Below are positions 7,779 through 18,223 of a stretch of 64,000 nt of DNA, one piece after another. The position numbers and the translations under genes are program-made. The notes under the pieces are model-generated. The model was not told the origin of the DNA, made no database searches, and was given only the letters and a program-made list of their open reading frames with translations. Every line of letters starts with the position of its first letter. Positions within the stretch are counted from its first letter, which is position 1. Source of the DNA: Candidatus Thiodiazotropha sp. (ex Monitilora ramsayi) (GTDB taxonomy: Bacteria > Pseudomonadota > Gammaproteobacteria > Chromatiales > Chromatiaceae); the NCBI GenBank assembly GCA_025655595.1, contig JAHXIO010000011.1:595247-659246 (forward strand), read 5' to 3'.

Positions 7779-9107
7779 ATGAGCAAGCGCGCCAGTAGAA
7801 TCCCGGACAGTTTCGTCGACTGGTTCCGCGGTTCGTCACCCTACATCCATGCGCATCGGGGACGCACCTTCGTTATCGCTTTCGGCGGTGAAGCCGTTGC
7901 GGATGATCAGTTTGCCAATCTGATTCACGACATCGCCCTGCTGCACGGTATCGGTATTCGGCTGGTACTGGTGCATGGTGCCCGCCCCCAGGTTGAGGAG
8001 CGGCTGAAAACACGTGGTGTGGAGATGCAGTACATCAACGGCCTGAGGGTCACAGACGATGCCGCTCTCACCTGCGTGAAGGAGGCAGCCGGCGCCGTCA
8101 GGGTGGAGATAGAAGCGCTCCTCTCCATGGGTCTGGCCAACTCCCCCATGGCTGGGGCGAGGATTCGGGTCGCCTCGGGCAACTTCGTGACTGCACGTCC
8201 GATCGGTGTGCGGGATGGTACGGACTACTGCCACACCGGAGAGGTTCGGCGGGTGGATGCACCTGCCATCGAGTCGCGCCTGTCCAGCGGTGCCATCGCG
8301 CTGGTACCCCCTCTGGGCTACTCCCCCACGGGTGAAGTGTTCAATCTGAGCGCTGCCGATGCCGCCGCCTCAATCGCCATTGCGCTGGGTGCCGATAAGT
8401 TGATCAACCTGGTTGAGGCCAAGGGGGCGACTGATTCCCGCAACCGGTTGATAACCAATATGGTACCACGGCAGGTGGATGACCTATTGTCCCGTCGCAA
8501 ACAGATGCCGGAAGACCTCACGCAATATCTCAATGCAGCCCTGGACGCCTGCCGAAGCGGTGTCAAACGGGTGCATCTGATCGACCGCCGGCAGGATGGC
8601 GCCCTGTTAAAAGAACTCTTCACCCGGGATGGTATCGGCACACTGATCACCGCCGAGCCCTATGAAGAGACCCGTACTGCCAGCATTGACGACGTGGGCG
8701 GCTTGCTTGAACTGATCGAGCCCCTTGAAACGAAAGGTGTGCTGGTGCGCCGTTCGCGGGAACTGTTGGAGACGGAGATCGGCTGCTTCACCCTGATGGA
8801 GCGGGATGGGATGGCCATCGCCTGTGCGGCGCTCTACCCATATCCCCAGGAGTCGATGGCGGAGCTGGCCTGTGTTGTAGTCCACCCGGATTACCGGGGT
8901 GGAGACCGGGGCGAACGGCTGCTCGAACACATGGAGCATTCCGCCAAGCAACAAGGCATTGAGAAACTCTTCATCCTTACCACGCAGACGGCCCACTGGT
9001 TTCGTGAACACGGATTCTCACAGGGTGACTTGAAGGATCTGCCGATGCTGAAACGTGAGCTCTACAACTACCGGCGTAACGCCAAGGTCTTTATCAAGGA
9101 CCTTTGA
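7779..9107 (+). CDS. argA: Amino-acid N-acetyltransferase (N-acetylglutamate synthase)
   Basis: This 442-residue protein has the ArgA two-domain plan: an amino-acid-kinase-like domain to about residue 290 (VIAFGGEAVADD, LVLVHGARPQVEERL, ALVPPLGYSPTGEVFNLSA) and a GNAT domain from about 295 (ACVVVHPDYRGGDRGERLL as the acetyl-CoA loop). It makes N-acetylglutamate from glutamate and acetyl-CoA, the first step of arginine synthesis, and is normally inhibited by arginine through the kinase-like domain. It lies directly after argE. Confidence 0.95.
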   Translation: MSKRASRIPDSFVDWFRGSSPYIHAHRGRTFVIAFGGEAVADDQFANLIHDIALLHGIGIRLVLVHGARPQVEERLKTRGVEMQYINGLRVTDDAALTCVKEAAGAVRVEIEALLSMGLANSPMAGARIRVASGNFVTARPIGVRDGTDYCHTGEVRRVDAPAIESRLSSGAIALVPPLGYSPTGEVFNLSAADAAASIAIALGADKLINLVEAKGATDSRNRLITNMVPRQVDDLLSRRKQMPEDLTQYLNAALDACRSGVKRVHLIDRRQDGALLKELFTRDGIGTLITAEPYEETRTASIDDVGGLLELIEPLETKGVLVRRSRELLETEIGCFTLMERDGMAIACAALYPYPQESMAELACVVVHPDYRGGDRGERLLEHMEHSAKQQGIEKLFILTTQTAHWFREHGFSQGDLKDLPMLKRELYNYRRNAKVFIKDL

Positions 9108-9282
9108 ACCCCTTCTGTCAGGGAGTTGAATCAAACACCTGAGAAGAAGCCATGGGATATCCATGGCGCCTAGGTGGGTAACTCCCTATTTCCTCACTAA
9201 AACACTCTGTTATTTCTTCCGGATCCTGCTATTCATTTCATATTCGTTTAATTCGCATTCACTCACGCTAGAGGACCCGCTG

Positions 9283-9423
9283 ATGTCGGACGTCTCTTTA
9301 GATCTTGAAAGAATTGCCGGTTACACCCTGATCGCCGTGGGCTTTCTGCTCCTAGTGATCAACCATATCACCGTCGTGGCCGGAGACCCCTGGCTGATCC
9401 CCAGTTTCCTGAGACTGTACTGA
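9283..9423 (+). CDS. Very small single-helix membrane protein
   Basis: This 46-residue protein starts at an ATG preceded by GAGG. It has a polar N-terminus (MSDVSLDLERIAG), one hydrophobic helix (YTLIAVGFLLLVINHITVV) and a short aromatic tail (WLIPSFLRLY). The frame is open further upstream, but that part lacks a ribosome site and looks non-coding. Such one-helix proteins often assist larger membrane complexes. No family was recognised and there is no clear operon partner. Confidence 0.5.
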   Translation: MSDVSLDLERIAGYTLIAVGFLLLVINHITVVAGDPWLIPSFLRLY

Positions 9424-9670
9424 ATACCGGCCACTTTCACCCACGGTCAGAATCCCCGCCTACACGCGCCACTTCTGCTTGCCGAATAACAAGACGTCTT
9501 GGCAACGACGATCGAATGCGTGTCAACGTGCCCTGGATAAGGGTCTCTTCATGTGGCAGTCAACTGCCTTAGTGCAGGCACCTCTCTGAGCAAATAACCC
9601 CCTCACCCCACTGTCGAAACGGTTATTTATCGTTTGGCGAAAGAATTGCGTAACATAGCCCTTATATCAA

Positions 9671-10513
9671 TTGTCATACATCGATACTGGATATGGTTTA
9701 CAACAAACGAATGAGCTTTCGGCAATAACGCAATCCACAGCACGGAATCCCACTATCAAGACGACCAAGACAATCATCCTGTCTACGCTTCTCGGACTCA
9801 CCCTGCCCGTCACCCAAGCGGCGGCCGAAGAGGTCATGCTCGCAGTAGCGGCCAATTTCACCGAAGTCGCTCGCGAAATAGCGCCCCTGTTCGAAAAGGT
9901 CACCGGACATCGCACCAAAACCAGCTACGGCTCCACCGGCAAACTCTATTCGCAGATCAAACACGGTGCACCTTTTGAAGTGTATTTGGCTGCCGATACC
10001 CAACGGCCGATCCTGGCCGAAAAAGAGGGTCTGGCGATAGCCGGCAGCCGTTTCGTCTATGCCAAGGGTAAGCTGGTATTGTGGAGTGTAAAGCCTGACC
10101 TGTTTGAAGACGGCATGGCCTTCCTCAGGACCGGTGCCATCGATCGCATCGCCATAGCCAATCCCAAGACCGCACCTTACGGTCTGGCAGCCGAACAGGT
10201 CTTGCAAAAGATGGGGGAGCTGAAACCACTCACTCCCAAACTGGTGAAAGGGGAATCCATTGCCCAAACCTTCCAGTTTGTTGCGACCGGCAATACAGAT
10301 GTAGGCTTTGTCGCCTTGGCACAGATCAAGTCCTGGAAAGGAGAGAAAGGTACACTGTGGATAATTCCAAACGACTACTACGCCCCCATCGACCAATCTG
10401 CTGTACTGTTGAAAAAGGGCGAGCCGAACCCTGCGGCGACAGCCTATCTTGAATTCCTCAAGAGCGATGAGGCCCGCGAGGTTATCGAACGGCATGGTTA
10501 CGGGTTGGAGTAG
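9671..10513 (+). CDS. modA: Molybdate ABC transporter, periplasmic binding protein
   Basis: The mature part is a clear ModA: EVMLAVAANFTEVAREIAP, TSYGSTGKLYSQIKHGAPF, YLAADTQRP and the IAIANPKTAPYG motif. It binds molybdate or tungstate in the periplasm and feeds ModBC. The start is odd: the only in-frame initiator upstream of the signal peptide (IILSTLLGLTLPVTQAAA) is a TTG without a ribosome site, and no ATG or GTG occurs before the cleavage site. The true start may be a non-standard codon between 9671 and about 9760. modB follows after 174 bases. Confidence 0.92.
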   Translation: MSYIDTGYGLQQTNELSAITQSTARNPTIKTTKTIILSTLLGLTLPVTQAAAEEVMLAVAANFTEVAREIAPLFEKVTGHRTKTSYGSTGKLYSQIKHGAPFEVYLAADTQRPILAEKEGLAIAGSRFVYAKGKLVLWSVKPDLFEDGMAFLRTGAIDRIAIANPKTAPYGLAAEQVLQKMGELKPLTPKLVKGESIAQTFQFVATGNTDVGFVALAQIKSWKGEKGTLWIIPNDYYAPIDQSAVLLKKGEPNPAATAYLEFLKSDEAREVIERHGYGLE

Positions 10514-10554
10514 ACTGCGTCCCAATACGATAGCAGTATTATCTCAGCGTGGCT

Positions 10555-10575
10555 TGGTGGGGCAGGGCCCCACCA
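10555..10575. repeat. REP-like hairpin, single copy
   Basis: TGGTGGGGC and GCCCCACCA flank a short centre, forming a stem. The bases match the half-unit found as inverted pairs at 18.2, 20.9 and 57.9 kb. Here it stands alone between modA and modB, where it could act as a transcript-stabilising or attenuating hairpin. Confidence 0.7.
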
Positions 10576-10687
10576 CTCCCGGTTATTGGATTAAATTTTT
10601 CATTCATGACACAACGCACAACCCAGTGACGCACAAACACTCGAAACATTGCGAGCGCAACGCCTACCGCCAACTACGGAGCAGAAT

Positions 10688-11365
10688 ATGGCATTCGACT
10701 GGCAACCCGTCTGGCTGACCCTGAAGCTGGCAGGAGTAACCACCCTGCTGCTACTGATCATCGGTACGCCCATCGCCTGGTGGCTTGCACACACACGAAC
10801 CTGGTACAAGCAGGCGGTGGCTGCCGTAGTTGCCCTGCCCCTGGTATTGCCACCCACCGTGCTTGGATTTTATCTGTTGATCATGCTCGCTCCCGACGGG
10901 CCGGTGGGCCGCCTGACACAGACCCTCGGTCTCGGCACCCTGCCCTTCACCTTCGAGGGACTGGTATTCGCCTCGATGCTCTACTCCCTCCCTTTTGTTG
11001 TACAACCACTACAGAACGCCTTTGAGGCTCTGGGTCCCCGCCCCGTTGAGGTTGCCGCCACCCTGCGCGCATCACCCTGGGACAGATTCATGACAGTTGT
11101 GATACCTCTGGCGAGGCCAGGCTTCCTCACCGCAGCCGTACTCTCCTTCGCCCACACCGTGGGCGAGTTCGGCGTAGTTCTGATGATCGGCGGCAACATA
11201 CCCGGAGAGACCAGAGTACTCTCGGTGGCGATCTACGATCTCGTGGAAACCCTGGAATATGGTCAGGCCCACCTGCTCGCCGCCGGCATGCTCGCTTTCT
11301 CCTTCCTTGTGCTGATGAGTGTCTATCTGGTCAATGGCCGACTCACTCGGAGCCATCAGCCATGA
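10688..11365 (+). CDS. modB: Molybdate ABC transporter permease
   Basis: The ATG start follows CGGAGCAGAAT; a TTG further upstream is not needed. The 225-residue protein has five to six membrane helices and the ModB landmarks: [13 protein letters not shown] and the EAA loop [20 protein letters not shown], followed by [20 protein letters not shown]. It forms the membrane channel for molybdate with ModC. Its stop overlaps the modC start by 4 bases, which indicates coupled translation. Confidence 0.95.
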   Translation: MAFDWQPVWLTLKLAGVTTLLLLIIGTPIAWWLAHTRTWYKQAVAAVVALPLVLPPTVLGFYLLIMLAPDGPVGRLTQTLGLGTLPFTFEGLVFASMLYSLPFVVQPLQNAFEALGPRPVEVAATLRASPWDRFMTVVIPLARPGFLTAAVLSFAHTVGEFGVVLMIGGNIPGETRVLSVAIYDLVETLEYGQAHLLAAGMLAFSFLVLMSVYLVNGRLTRSHQP

Positions 11366-12435
11366 GCGAGATCGAGGTCCGACTGCAGAGCCAGCTCGGT
11401 GACTTTGAATTAAACGTGGACTTCACCGCACCGGCGCAGGGGGTTACAGCCCTGTTCGGTCGTTCCGGTTCAGGCAAGACCAGCGTCCTGCGGGCAGTAG
11501 CCGGCCTGGTGCGCACGCCACAAGGACTGGTTCGCATTAATGATGAGGTGTGGCAGGACGAAAAACGCTTCGTGCCGACTCATCGCCGTCCCCTCGGATA
11601 TGTGTTCCAGGAAGCAAGCCTCTTCCCCCACCTCTCAGTGCAGCGGAATCTCGAATACGGCATGAGTCGTGTCCCGGAACAGGAGCGACAGATCCCCTAT
11701 CACGATGTGGTCGAGCTACTCGGTCTCTCAGAACTGCAGAGGCGTGCAGCCAATAGCCTCTCCGGCGGTGAGCGCCAGCGGGTCGCTATAGCCCGGGCAC
11801 TGTTGACCAGCCCCAGGCTTCTTTTGATGGATGAACCCTTGTCTGCTTTGGACCACGGCGCCAAACAGATTATTCTGCCCTACCTGGAAAGCCTTCACGA
11901 TGAATTCGCCATCCCTTCGCTCTATGTCTCCCACGACCCCAATGAAGTGGCACGGCTTGCAGACCGGATGGTGTTGATGGATAACGGCAAGGCAATCGCA
12001 CAAGGAGATGCCGCCAACCTACTGACCCGGCTCGATCTTCCCCTTGCCAGTTATGACGATGCCGCCTCCCTGTTGGTGGGAACCGTTTCTTCCCATGATC
12101 ATACCTACCATCTGACCTGGGTCTCCATGCATGGAGGACGGGTTGCGATACCCCGCGAGGACCTCCCCGTGGGCAGACGCGCCAGGGTACAGGTTCAGGC
12201 ACGCGATGTGAGCCTCTCGATAAGAGCTCATTCTGACACCAGTATCATCAACATCCTGCCCGCCAGAGTGATAGACACGCAGGATATCAGCCAAACTCAA
12301 GTGTTGGTCCGGCTCGAACTGGAAGATGGACAGACACTCCTGTCCCGTATCACCAGAAGATCGGCTATGGGCATGGGGATTCGTGAAGGCATACCGATCT
12401 ATGCGCAGGTAAAGAGCGTAGCACTCTTGTCGTAA
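11362..12435 (+). CDS. modC: Molybdate ABC transporter ATP-binding protein
   Basis: This 357-residue protein has an ABC ATPase domain at residues 1-230, with Walker [10 protein letters not shown], signature [15 protein letters not shown], Walker [13 protein letters not shown] and the switch His in YVSHDPNE. It ends with a TOBE-type molybdate-binding domain (about 290-357), as in ModC. It powers molybdate uptake with ModB. The transporter supplies molybdenum for molybdopterin enzymes such as the formate dehydrogenase about 9 kb downstream. Confidence 0.95.
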   Translation: MSEIEVRLQSQLGDFELNVDFTAPAQGVTALFGRSGSGKTSVLRAVAGLVRTPQGLVRINDEVWQDEKRFVPTHRRPLGYVFQEASLFPHLSVQRNLEYGMSRVPEQERQIPYHDVVELLGLSELQRRAANSLSGGERQRVAIARALLTSPRLLLMDEPLSALDHGAKQIILPYLESLHDEFAIPSLYVSHDPNEVARLADRMVLMDNGKAIAQGDAANLLTRLDLPLASYDDAASLLVGTVSSHDHTYHLTWVSMHGGRVAIPREDLPVGRRARVQVQARDVSLSIRAHSDTSIINILPARVIDTQDISQTQVLVRLELEDGQTLLSRITRRSAMGMGIREGIPIYAQVKSVALLS

Positions 12436-12749
12436 TCAAAAGAATAAGACGGACGCTTCACTAAGATGCCATCGATGTAAATGGACAATTCAGCCAGCCA
12501 GCTGAAAATATGATCGGGCACAAATAGACTCATCCAGCGTAACGGCATTTTTTCCTTTATCGAACAAACAAGAAAATTCGTAATTTTTATGCCTGAAAAT
12601 ATTGATCTATCTCGTCAATCTCAGGTATCAATCGATTAGCATAATAGGATCGCCTCCTCTATCTTTAACAAGAGAGTGTCGTGAAGTTGATACCACCATT
12701 CAGCTCCTGACAGGGACTTATATCAAAGGTTGCATTGCCGATCATTCGC
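12436..12749. other. Intergenic region before the GGDEF-EAL gene
   Basis: This 314-base stretch is AT-rich and has no reading frame I would call a gene. It must hold the promoter of the GGDEF-EAL gene, but no convincing -35/-10 pair or operator was found. Confidence 0.4.
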
Positions 12750-15659
12750 ATGACCAAAGACAGAAGTTCGACAGTACAACCCGGTAAGGTATCAGCGCCG
12801 CCTGACACCACCGATGAACAGGCACGCCTACTCTACATGCAGGCACCTGTATCGAATACCACCGTATTCGTCATCGCCGCTATCTTCTATCTGATTATCA
12901 GTCAAAAAACCGACTCCAGCCTGGTAGGCATCTGGGTCCTGGCACTCTATCTATCCGCGACTTACCGACTCACGCTCTGGTACCGGAGAAACAGATCCCC
13001 GCTCACCATGTCCCCCTCCAGGTGGATGCAGCACTACATTTTCGGTTCTGCATTGGTAGGTGTTTCATGGAGCATCATCTACCCATTGATCTATTTAGCG
13101 AGTGATATGATCATCTCAATATCACTCTCCATGCTTGCATTTGGCATAATTGGGGCAGCGGTAGCCATCTTATCTGTTTCAATGCCTGCATTTTATGTCT
13201 ACACATACCCTCAAGCTCTCATGTTGGGCATCACATTTCTCCTGCATCAGAACAGCACATACAACTGGTTGACAATCGCATTGATCATCTATCTTTTGAT
13301 GATTACGTTATTTACACGGAATTCTAACCGGCGCGTACTCAATGCCATCAGGCTTCAGAAACAGAACCAGACGTTGATCGGCAAACTCAGCCATGAGGTT
13401 GATCAACGGGAAGACATGATCAAACAGCGTACTGAAGAGCTAGAAGACAAAAACAGCGCGTTAATCGAAGAGGTAGTGATCAGAAAACGTGCGGAACAGC
13501 TCCAGTCCGAACAGAAAAACATACTGGAGCTCATTTCACTCGGTGTAGCACCACTGAGGGATATTCTTTCAAAAATTATTCAGCTTGCAGAACATCAGTC
13601 AAAGGACATGAAGGGATCGATTCTACTCCTGGACGGCGAAACGCTTCAGATTGGTGCGGCACCCAATCTTCCAGATGCCTATAACGAGCAGATCGACGGC
13701 CTGCCGATCGGCCCTGCGAATTGCTCTTGCGGTAGCGCGGCTTACTATGGAAAAAGAATCATTTCAACCGATGTCCAATCTGACCCGATATGGAAGGAGC
13801 ACCGCGCACTGGGTAAATCCTTCGACTTTTCCTCCTGTTGGTCCGAACCGATTTTTGACTCCAAGGAAAAGGTCTTGGGAACCTTTGCTCTCTACCACCA
13901 GGAGCCAGTTTCACCTACACCAGATGAGATCCACCTCATAGAGAACATGGCGCAAATTGCCAGTATCGCTATCGAACGGAGCATCACTGAAAAACAACTA
14001 CAACAATCTGCCACCGTTTTTGAAAGCACCTGGGAAGGCGTCATGATAACTGATGCTGACAACCGTATTCTCGACGTTAACAAGGCATTTGAAGAGATAA
14101 CCGGATTTAGCAGAGAGGAGGTCATCGGTCAGACACCCAGTCTTCTTCGTTCCGGCAGGCACGACAGGGATTTTTATCAGGAGATGTGGGAAGCATTGCG
14201 TACTGACGGCCAGTGGCGGGGAGAGGTCTGGAACCGTAGAAAAAACGGCGTGGTCTATCCTGAGTGGCTCAACATCAGCACCATTCAGAATAAACGCGGG
14301 GAGGTTGTAAACTACGTGGCAGTCTTCTCTGACATCACATCAATCAAGCGATCGGAAGAGGAGCTCGATCACCTGGCCCATCACGATCCCTTGACAGACC
14401 TTCCCAACCGCTTGCTCTTCAACTCAAGGTTGGAGCAGGCGATAAAGCACGCCAAGCGCAACCAATCCATATTTTCCATTCTCTTTATCGATCTCGATCG
14501 TTTTAAAAACATCAATGACAGCCTTGGGCATAAAGCCGGTGATGATTTACTGCAGCAATTGGCCAAACGCATCCAAGAGAGTATTCGTCTGGACGATACG
14601 GTGGCAAGAATCAGCGGCGATGAATTCGTCGTTCTGCTGGAGGATATTGGCAGCGCTGAAAATACGGCTGTAACCGTGGAAAAGATTATGGCCGTATTCA
14701 ATACGCCATTTCTCCTTGACGGCCACGAGATCCACATTACTGCCAGTATCGGAATCAGTCTATTTCCCGTAAACGGTGAAAATGTCACTACCCTCCTGCG
14801 TAATGCCGATACTGCCATGTATCGCGCCAAAAGTGATGGCAGGAACACTTATCAATTCTACACGCAGGAGATGACCAACAACGCCTTCGAGAGAGTGGTT
14901 ATAGAGAATGCGTTGAGAATGGCTCTGTCACGTAATGAGTTCCACTTGGTCTTCCAGCCACAGTTTCAATTGGAAAGCGGTAAACTCATCGGCATTGAAA
15001 CGCTTATCCGCTGGCAGCACCCGGAATTGGGAGAGGTTTCACCGACAAAATTCATTCCCCTGGCGGAAGAGAATGGGCTGATACATGACATCGGTACTTG
15101 GGTACTGGAACATGCCTGTCAACAGGGCAGGACATGGCTGGACAAGGGCTTTGATTTCGGTCGCATTGCGGTCAACGTGGCACGACCCCAACTTCAACAC
15201 AGCGATTTCAACGAAAAAGTGAAACATATCCTGGAGAGGTGCGCACTCCCTGCAGACAGACTTGAGCTGGAAGTCACGGAAAGCTACATCATGCAGAATA
15301 CAAGCAGTGCCATATCACAACTCGATGCATTACGCAGTCTTGGCCTGCATCTATCGATCGACGATTTCGGTACCGGATATTCATCCATGAGCTACCTGAA
15401 ATTACTGCCGATTCAGAAATTGAAGATCGATCGCTCATTCGTACACGACATACCAACCGACAGTAACGACATGGCAATCTGTGAAGCGGTGATTGCATTG
15501 AGCAAGGCACTTGGATTATCCGTTATCGCCGAGGGTGTGGAAACCAACTCCCAGGCGGAATTCCTCATCCAAAAGGGGTGTCATGAGGCACAAGGTTACC
15601 TCTACTGCAAACCCTTATCCGCAAATGAACTAATTCAGCGATTCACTAAAATCCACTAA
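12750..15659 (+). CDS. Membrane GAF-PAS-GGDEF-EAL protein
   Basis: From the ATG start the protein has 969 residues. Five or six membrane helices occupy about 35-195, then come a coiled coil (about 205-250), a GAF domain (about 255-415), a PAS domain (about 420-540), a GGDEF domain and an EAL domain. The cyclase motif is SGDEF (near 621), an active variant, and the inhibitory RxxD (RLDD) sits exactly five residues before it, so product inhibition is expected. In the EAL domain the motif reads ETL (near 750), with IDDFGTGYSS intact near 870. It probably makes and/or degrades c-di-GMP in response to a signal read by GAF or PAS. It is a single gene. Confidence 0.93.
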   Translation: MTKDRSSTVQPGKVSAPPDTTDEQARLLYMQAPVSNTTVFVIAAIFYLIISQKTDSSLVGIWVLALYLSATYRLTLWYRRNRSPLTMSPSRWMQHYIFGSALVGVSWSIIYPLIYLASDMIISISLSMLAFGIIGAAVAILSVSMPAFYVYTYPQALMLGITFLLHQNSTYNWLTIALIIYLLMITLFTRNSNRRVLNAIRLQKQNQTLIGKLSHEVDQREDMIKQRTEELEDKNSALIEEVVIRKRAEQLQSEQKNILELISLGVAPLRDILSKIIQLAEHQSKDMKGSILLLDGETLQIGAAPNLPDAYNEQIDGLPIGPANCSCGSAAYYGKRIISTDVQSDPIWKEHRALGKSFDFSSCWSEPIFDSKEKVLGTFALYHQEPVSPTPDEIHLIENMAQIASIAIERSITEKQLQQSATVFESTWEGVMITDADNRILDVNKAFEEITGFSREEVIGQTPSLLRSGRHDRDFYQEMWEALRTDGQWRGEVWNRRKNGVVYPEWLNISTIQNKRGEVVNYVAVFSDITSIKRSEEELDHLAHHDPLTDLPNRLLFNSRLEQAIKHAKRNQSIFSILFIDLDRFKNINDSLGHKAGDDLLQQLAKRIQESIRLDDTVARISGDEFVVLLEDIGSAENTAVTVEKIMAVFNTPFLLDGHEIHITASIGISLFPVNGENVTTLLRNADTAMYRAKSDGRNTYQFYTQEMTNNAFERVVIENALRMALSRNEFHLVFQPQFQLESGKLIGIETLIRWQHPELGEVSPTKFIPLAEENGLIHDIGTWVLEHACQQGRTWLDKGFDFGRIAVNVARPQLQHSDFNEKVKHILERCALPADRLELEVTESYIMQNTSSAISQLDALRSLGLHLSIDDFGTGYSSMSYLKLLPIQKLKIDRSFVHDIPTDSNDMAICEAVIALSKALGLSVIAEGVETNSQAEFLIQKGCHEAQGYLYCKPLSANELIQRFTKIH

Positions 15660-15985
15660 GTGAATAAGGCAAGATTGAGATATGCAGAATAGAAAACACC
15701 CATAATTCATGGCCTTACTTATTTTCTTAAGCAGTCCATAAGAAACGTGATTCGATACCACAATTACCAACTACCTACCTGATTCCGGCTGCAGCTTGGG
15801 CTATAATCGCTGCAAAAATAGAGACTGTACACTTAACCTTATCGATCTCTGCACAGATATTGTCACTGCCTAGCCAGGAAGGCATGAGGGATCCACAGGA
15901 TTTACGGCACCCAAGTGTCTATTTCCAACCATTTTTTCAGCCAATAAACCGCGAATATGTTTTGGATGACATGATGCACAACCAG
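15660..15985. other. Intergenic region before the beta-propeller lipoprotein
   Basis: The stretch is AT-rich. The frame of the following gene stays open back to a TTG at 15860, but that extension does not look like a signal sequence. No repeat or clear promoter was recognised. Confidence 0.35.
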
Positions 15986-18193
15986 ATGAAAAGACCCGTT
16001 ACGAAATTACGACACGCCATGACCTTATTGCCTCTACTGGCACTCTCTCTAACCGGATGCGGTGGTGGCAGTGGCGGCGGAGGCGGAACACCGCCGCCCA
16101 CATCACCCCCAGTAGCACGTTTCGCCTATGTGGCAAACAGCGCGGACGACACCATCTCGGTTTTCATCGCCAACAATACCACCGGCCAGCTGAGGCATCA
16201 CGGTTACGCCTTGACAGGGGATGGACCGAACTCATTGACCATAGATCCCAGCGGTGAGTTTGCCTATACCACCAATACCAACTCGACAGATATTTCTCTG
16301 TTCACAATCAATAGCCTGTCGGGAGAATTGACGCCATCACTCTGTGATCGCGTCAACACGAACCTGACATGTGGCACTGGAGGCGGTACGCCGGTATCTC
16401 TTGCGTTTAATCCGAATGGACTCCTTGCCTATGTTGCAAATCAGGTTTCCGACACACTTACAGTGCACTCGATGGATCTCTCTGACGGTTCACTCAGCTC
16501 TGCTGTCGCTGTTCAGAACCCCATCGATACTAATCCCAGTACCGGCCCCCGCAAGATTCTCTTGCACCCGGACGGAGACGTCCTCTATGTGGTGCATGAT
16601 GGCAGTGATGATATCGGCATATACGACATCAGCGCCACCGATGGCACACTGCTGGAAAAGGCCGTTGGCTCCCCTGTTTCTTCCGGCGGAACGCTTGCCA
16701 TGGACATGGTAATCACCCCCGATGGCCAGAATGCCTATGTCGTCAACCGGACTTCGGGCCACCTGGGCGTATTCACTGTCGATGGTTCCGGTCTGCTCGC
16801 GGCGAACGGCTCACCAGTCGATACCGGACTGTCACCCCACGCGCTCGCCGTGGACAGCACAGGTCAGTGGCTCTATATGATCAGTCGCGAGGCCTCAGGC
16901 ACAGTGTCGGTATTCGAGATTCAAACCGACGGCACTCTCCTTCAGATTAACTGTAACGGCACCACCCAGAGATGTCCGGTCGGCGACACGCCAGAATCGA
17001 TCACGGTCGATACCACCGGCCAGTTCATCAGTGTCACTAACGGAGTGGATAACACAGCCAGTCTCTTCACCATCAATCAGACAACCGGCGAACTGACCGA
17101 TTCACGTACCCTCTCTGCTCGTTCAGCACCTGGTGCACTCGCATACCTCGCCGATCCGGCGGAGGCCACGATCACACCCAGGTTTGCCTACGTTGCAAAC
17201 CGTAACGGCAACAGCATCTCGTCATTCACTATAGATAGCAGCGACGGTACACTCACCGGCATCGGCCCCTCTCCCGTTACTGCAGGATTGACGCCCAGCT
17301 CCGTGACGGCTGACCCCAGCGGGCGATTCGTTTACGCAACCAACAGTGCGAGCAACGACGTTTCAGGTTATACCATTGACACAAACAACGGCAGTCTCAC
17401 CCAGATGGGTGCTTCACCGTTCTCACTGATACCGAGTTTCGGTCCGCAATCGATCTCCGTCGAGCCTTCGGGGCGATTCGCCTATACCGCGAATGCCTCG
17501 GATTCCATCTCAGCGTTCTCGATAAACCAAAACAACGGGGCGTTGACTCTCGAGAGCGGATTATCCACCGCATCGACAGACCCTATAGCCATCTCCGTCG
17601 ATCCGACCGGACGATTCGCCTATGTCGCAAATACCTCTCCCACCGACAGTGTTTCTGCCTTTTCGATTGCGGCTGACACTGGCGCGTTAACGTCCATTGG
17701 CACTATTGCCGCGGGCAGCGCACCAAACGACGTGGCTATCGATCCATCGGGTCGATTCGTTTATGTGGCTAACGTCGGCATCGCCTCATACAATATTTCG
17801 GCTTATAGCATTGACAGCACCACCGGTGCACTTACTGAGATCCCGGGTTCACCCTTTCCGGCGGGCAGCGCTCCCTTCTCCATCACCGTCGATCCGCTGG
17901 GGCAGTTCGTCTATGTCGCCAATCAGAGCTCCCAGTCGGTGACGCGTTACATAATCGATCCTATCAGCGGCGAACTGACCGCCGGCTCAACGACAGTATC
18001 GACCGGACTCAACAACCCCCAATCCATCACCGCTGAACCCTCGGGAGGCTATGTCTATGTGGCAAACGGAGGAGCCAACAGTATTTCCGGTTACACCATC
18101 GATGCCACTACTGGAGATTTGAGTTCCATAGGAACTGCTGCCACAACAGGAAGCTTTCCTCAATCTATCGTAACTACCGCTACGGTGCAGTAG
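15986..18193 (+). CDS. Lipoprotein with YVAN-type beta-propeller repeats
   Basis: The ATG at MKRPVTKLRHAMTLLPLL gives a lipoprotein signal peptide with lipobox LTGC, followed by a Gly/Pro linker. The remaining roughly 690 residues consist of about fourteen repeats of 40-50 residues built on FAYVAN followed by ISxFxIDxxTGxL and DPSGRF, as in YncE/YVTN and lactonase-like beta-propellers. That number of blades suggests two seven-bladed propellers in tandem. The protein is anchored to a membrane, outer or inner. Lactonase activity cannot be deduced; binding or scaffolding is equally likely. Two REP-like repeats follow the gene. Confidence 0.85.
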   Translation: MKRPVTKLRHAMTLLPLLALSLTGCGGGSGGGGGTPPPTSPPVARFAYVANSADDTISVFIANNTTGQLRHHGYALTGDGPNSLTIDPSGEFAYTTNTNSTDISLFTINSLSGELTPSLCDRVNTNLTCGTGGGTPVSLAFNPNGLLAYVANQVSDTLTVHSMDLSDGSLSSAVAVQNPIDTNPSTGPRKILLHPDGDVLYVVHDGSDDIGIYDISATDGTLLEKAVGSPVSSGGTLAMDMVITPDGQNAYVVNRTSGHLGVFTVDGSGLLAANGSPVDTGLSPHALAVDSTGQWLYMISREASGTVSVFEIQTDGTLLQINCNGTTQRCPVGDTPESITVDTTGQFISVTNGVDNTASLFTINQTTGELTDSRTLSARSAPGALAYLADPAEATITPRFAYVANRNGNSISSFTIDSSDGTLTGIGPSPVTAGLTPSSVTADPSGRFVYATNSASNDVSGYTIDTNNGSLTQMGASPFSLIPSFGPQSISVEPSGRFAYTANASDSISAFSINQNNGALTLESGLSTASTDPIAISVDPTGRFAYVANTSPTDSVSAFSIAADTGALTSIGTIAAGSAPNDVAIDPSGRFVYVANVGIASYNISAYSIDSTTGALTEIPGSPFPAGSAPFSITVDPLGQFVYVANQSSQSVTRYIIDPISGELTAGSTTVSTGLNNPQSITAEPSGGYVYVANGGANSISGYTIDATTGDLSSIGTAATTGSFPQSIVTTATVQ

Positions 18194-18223
18194 TGGTTTC
18201 CGATAGCTCTTTCAACCACGGAA

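Noticed and set aside
9580..9670. ModE-type operator before modA
   Set aside because: Some TTAT/ATAA-like halves are present (GGTTATTTATCG), but no convincing palindrome with the known spacing was found.
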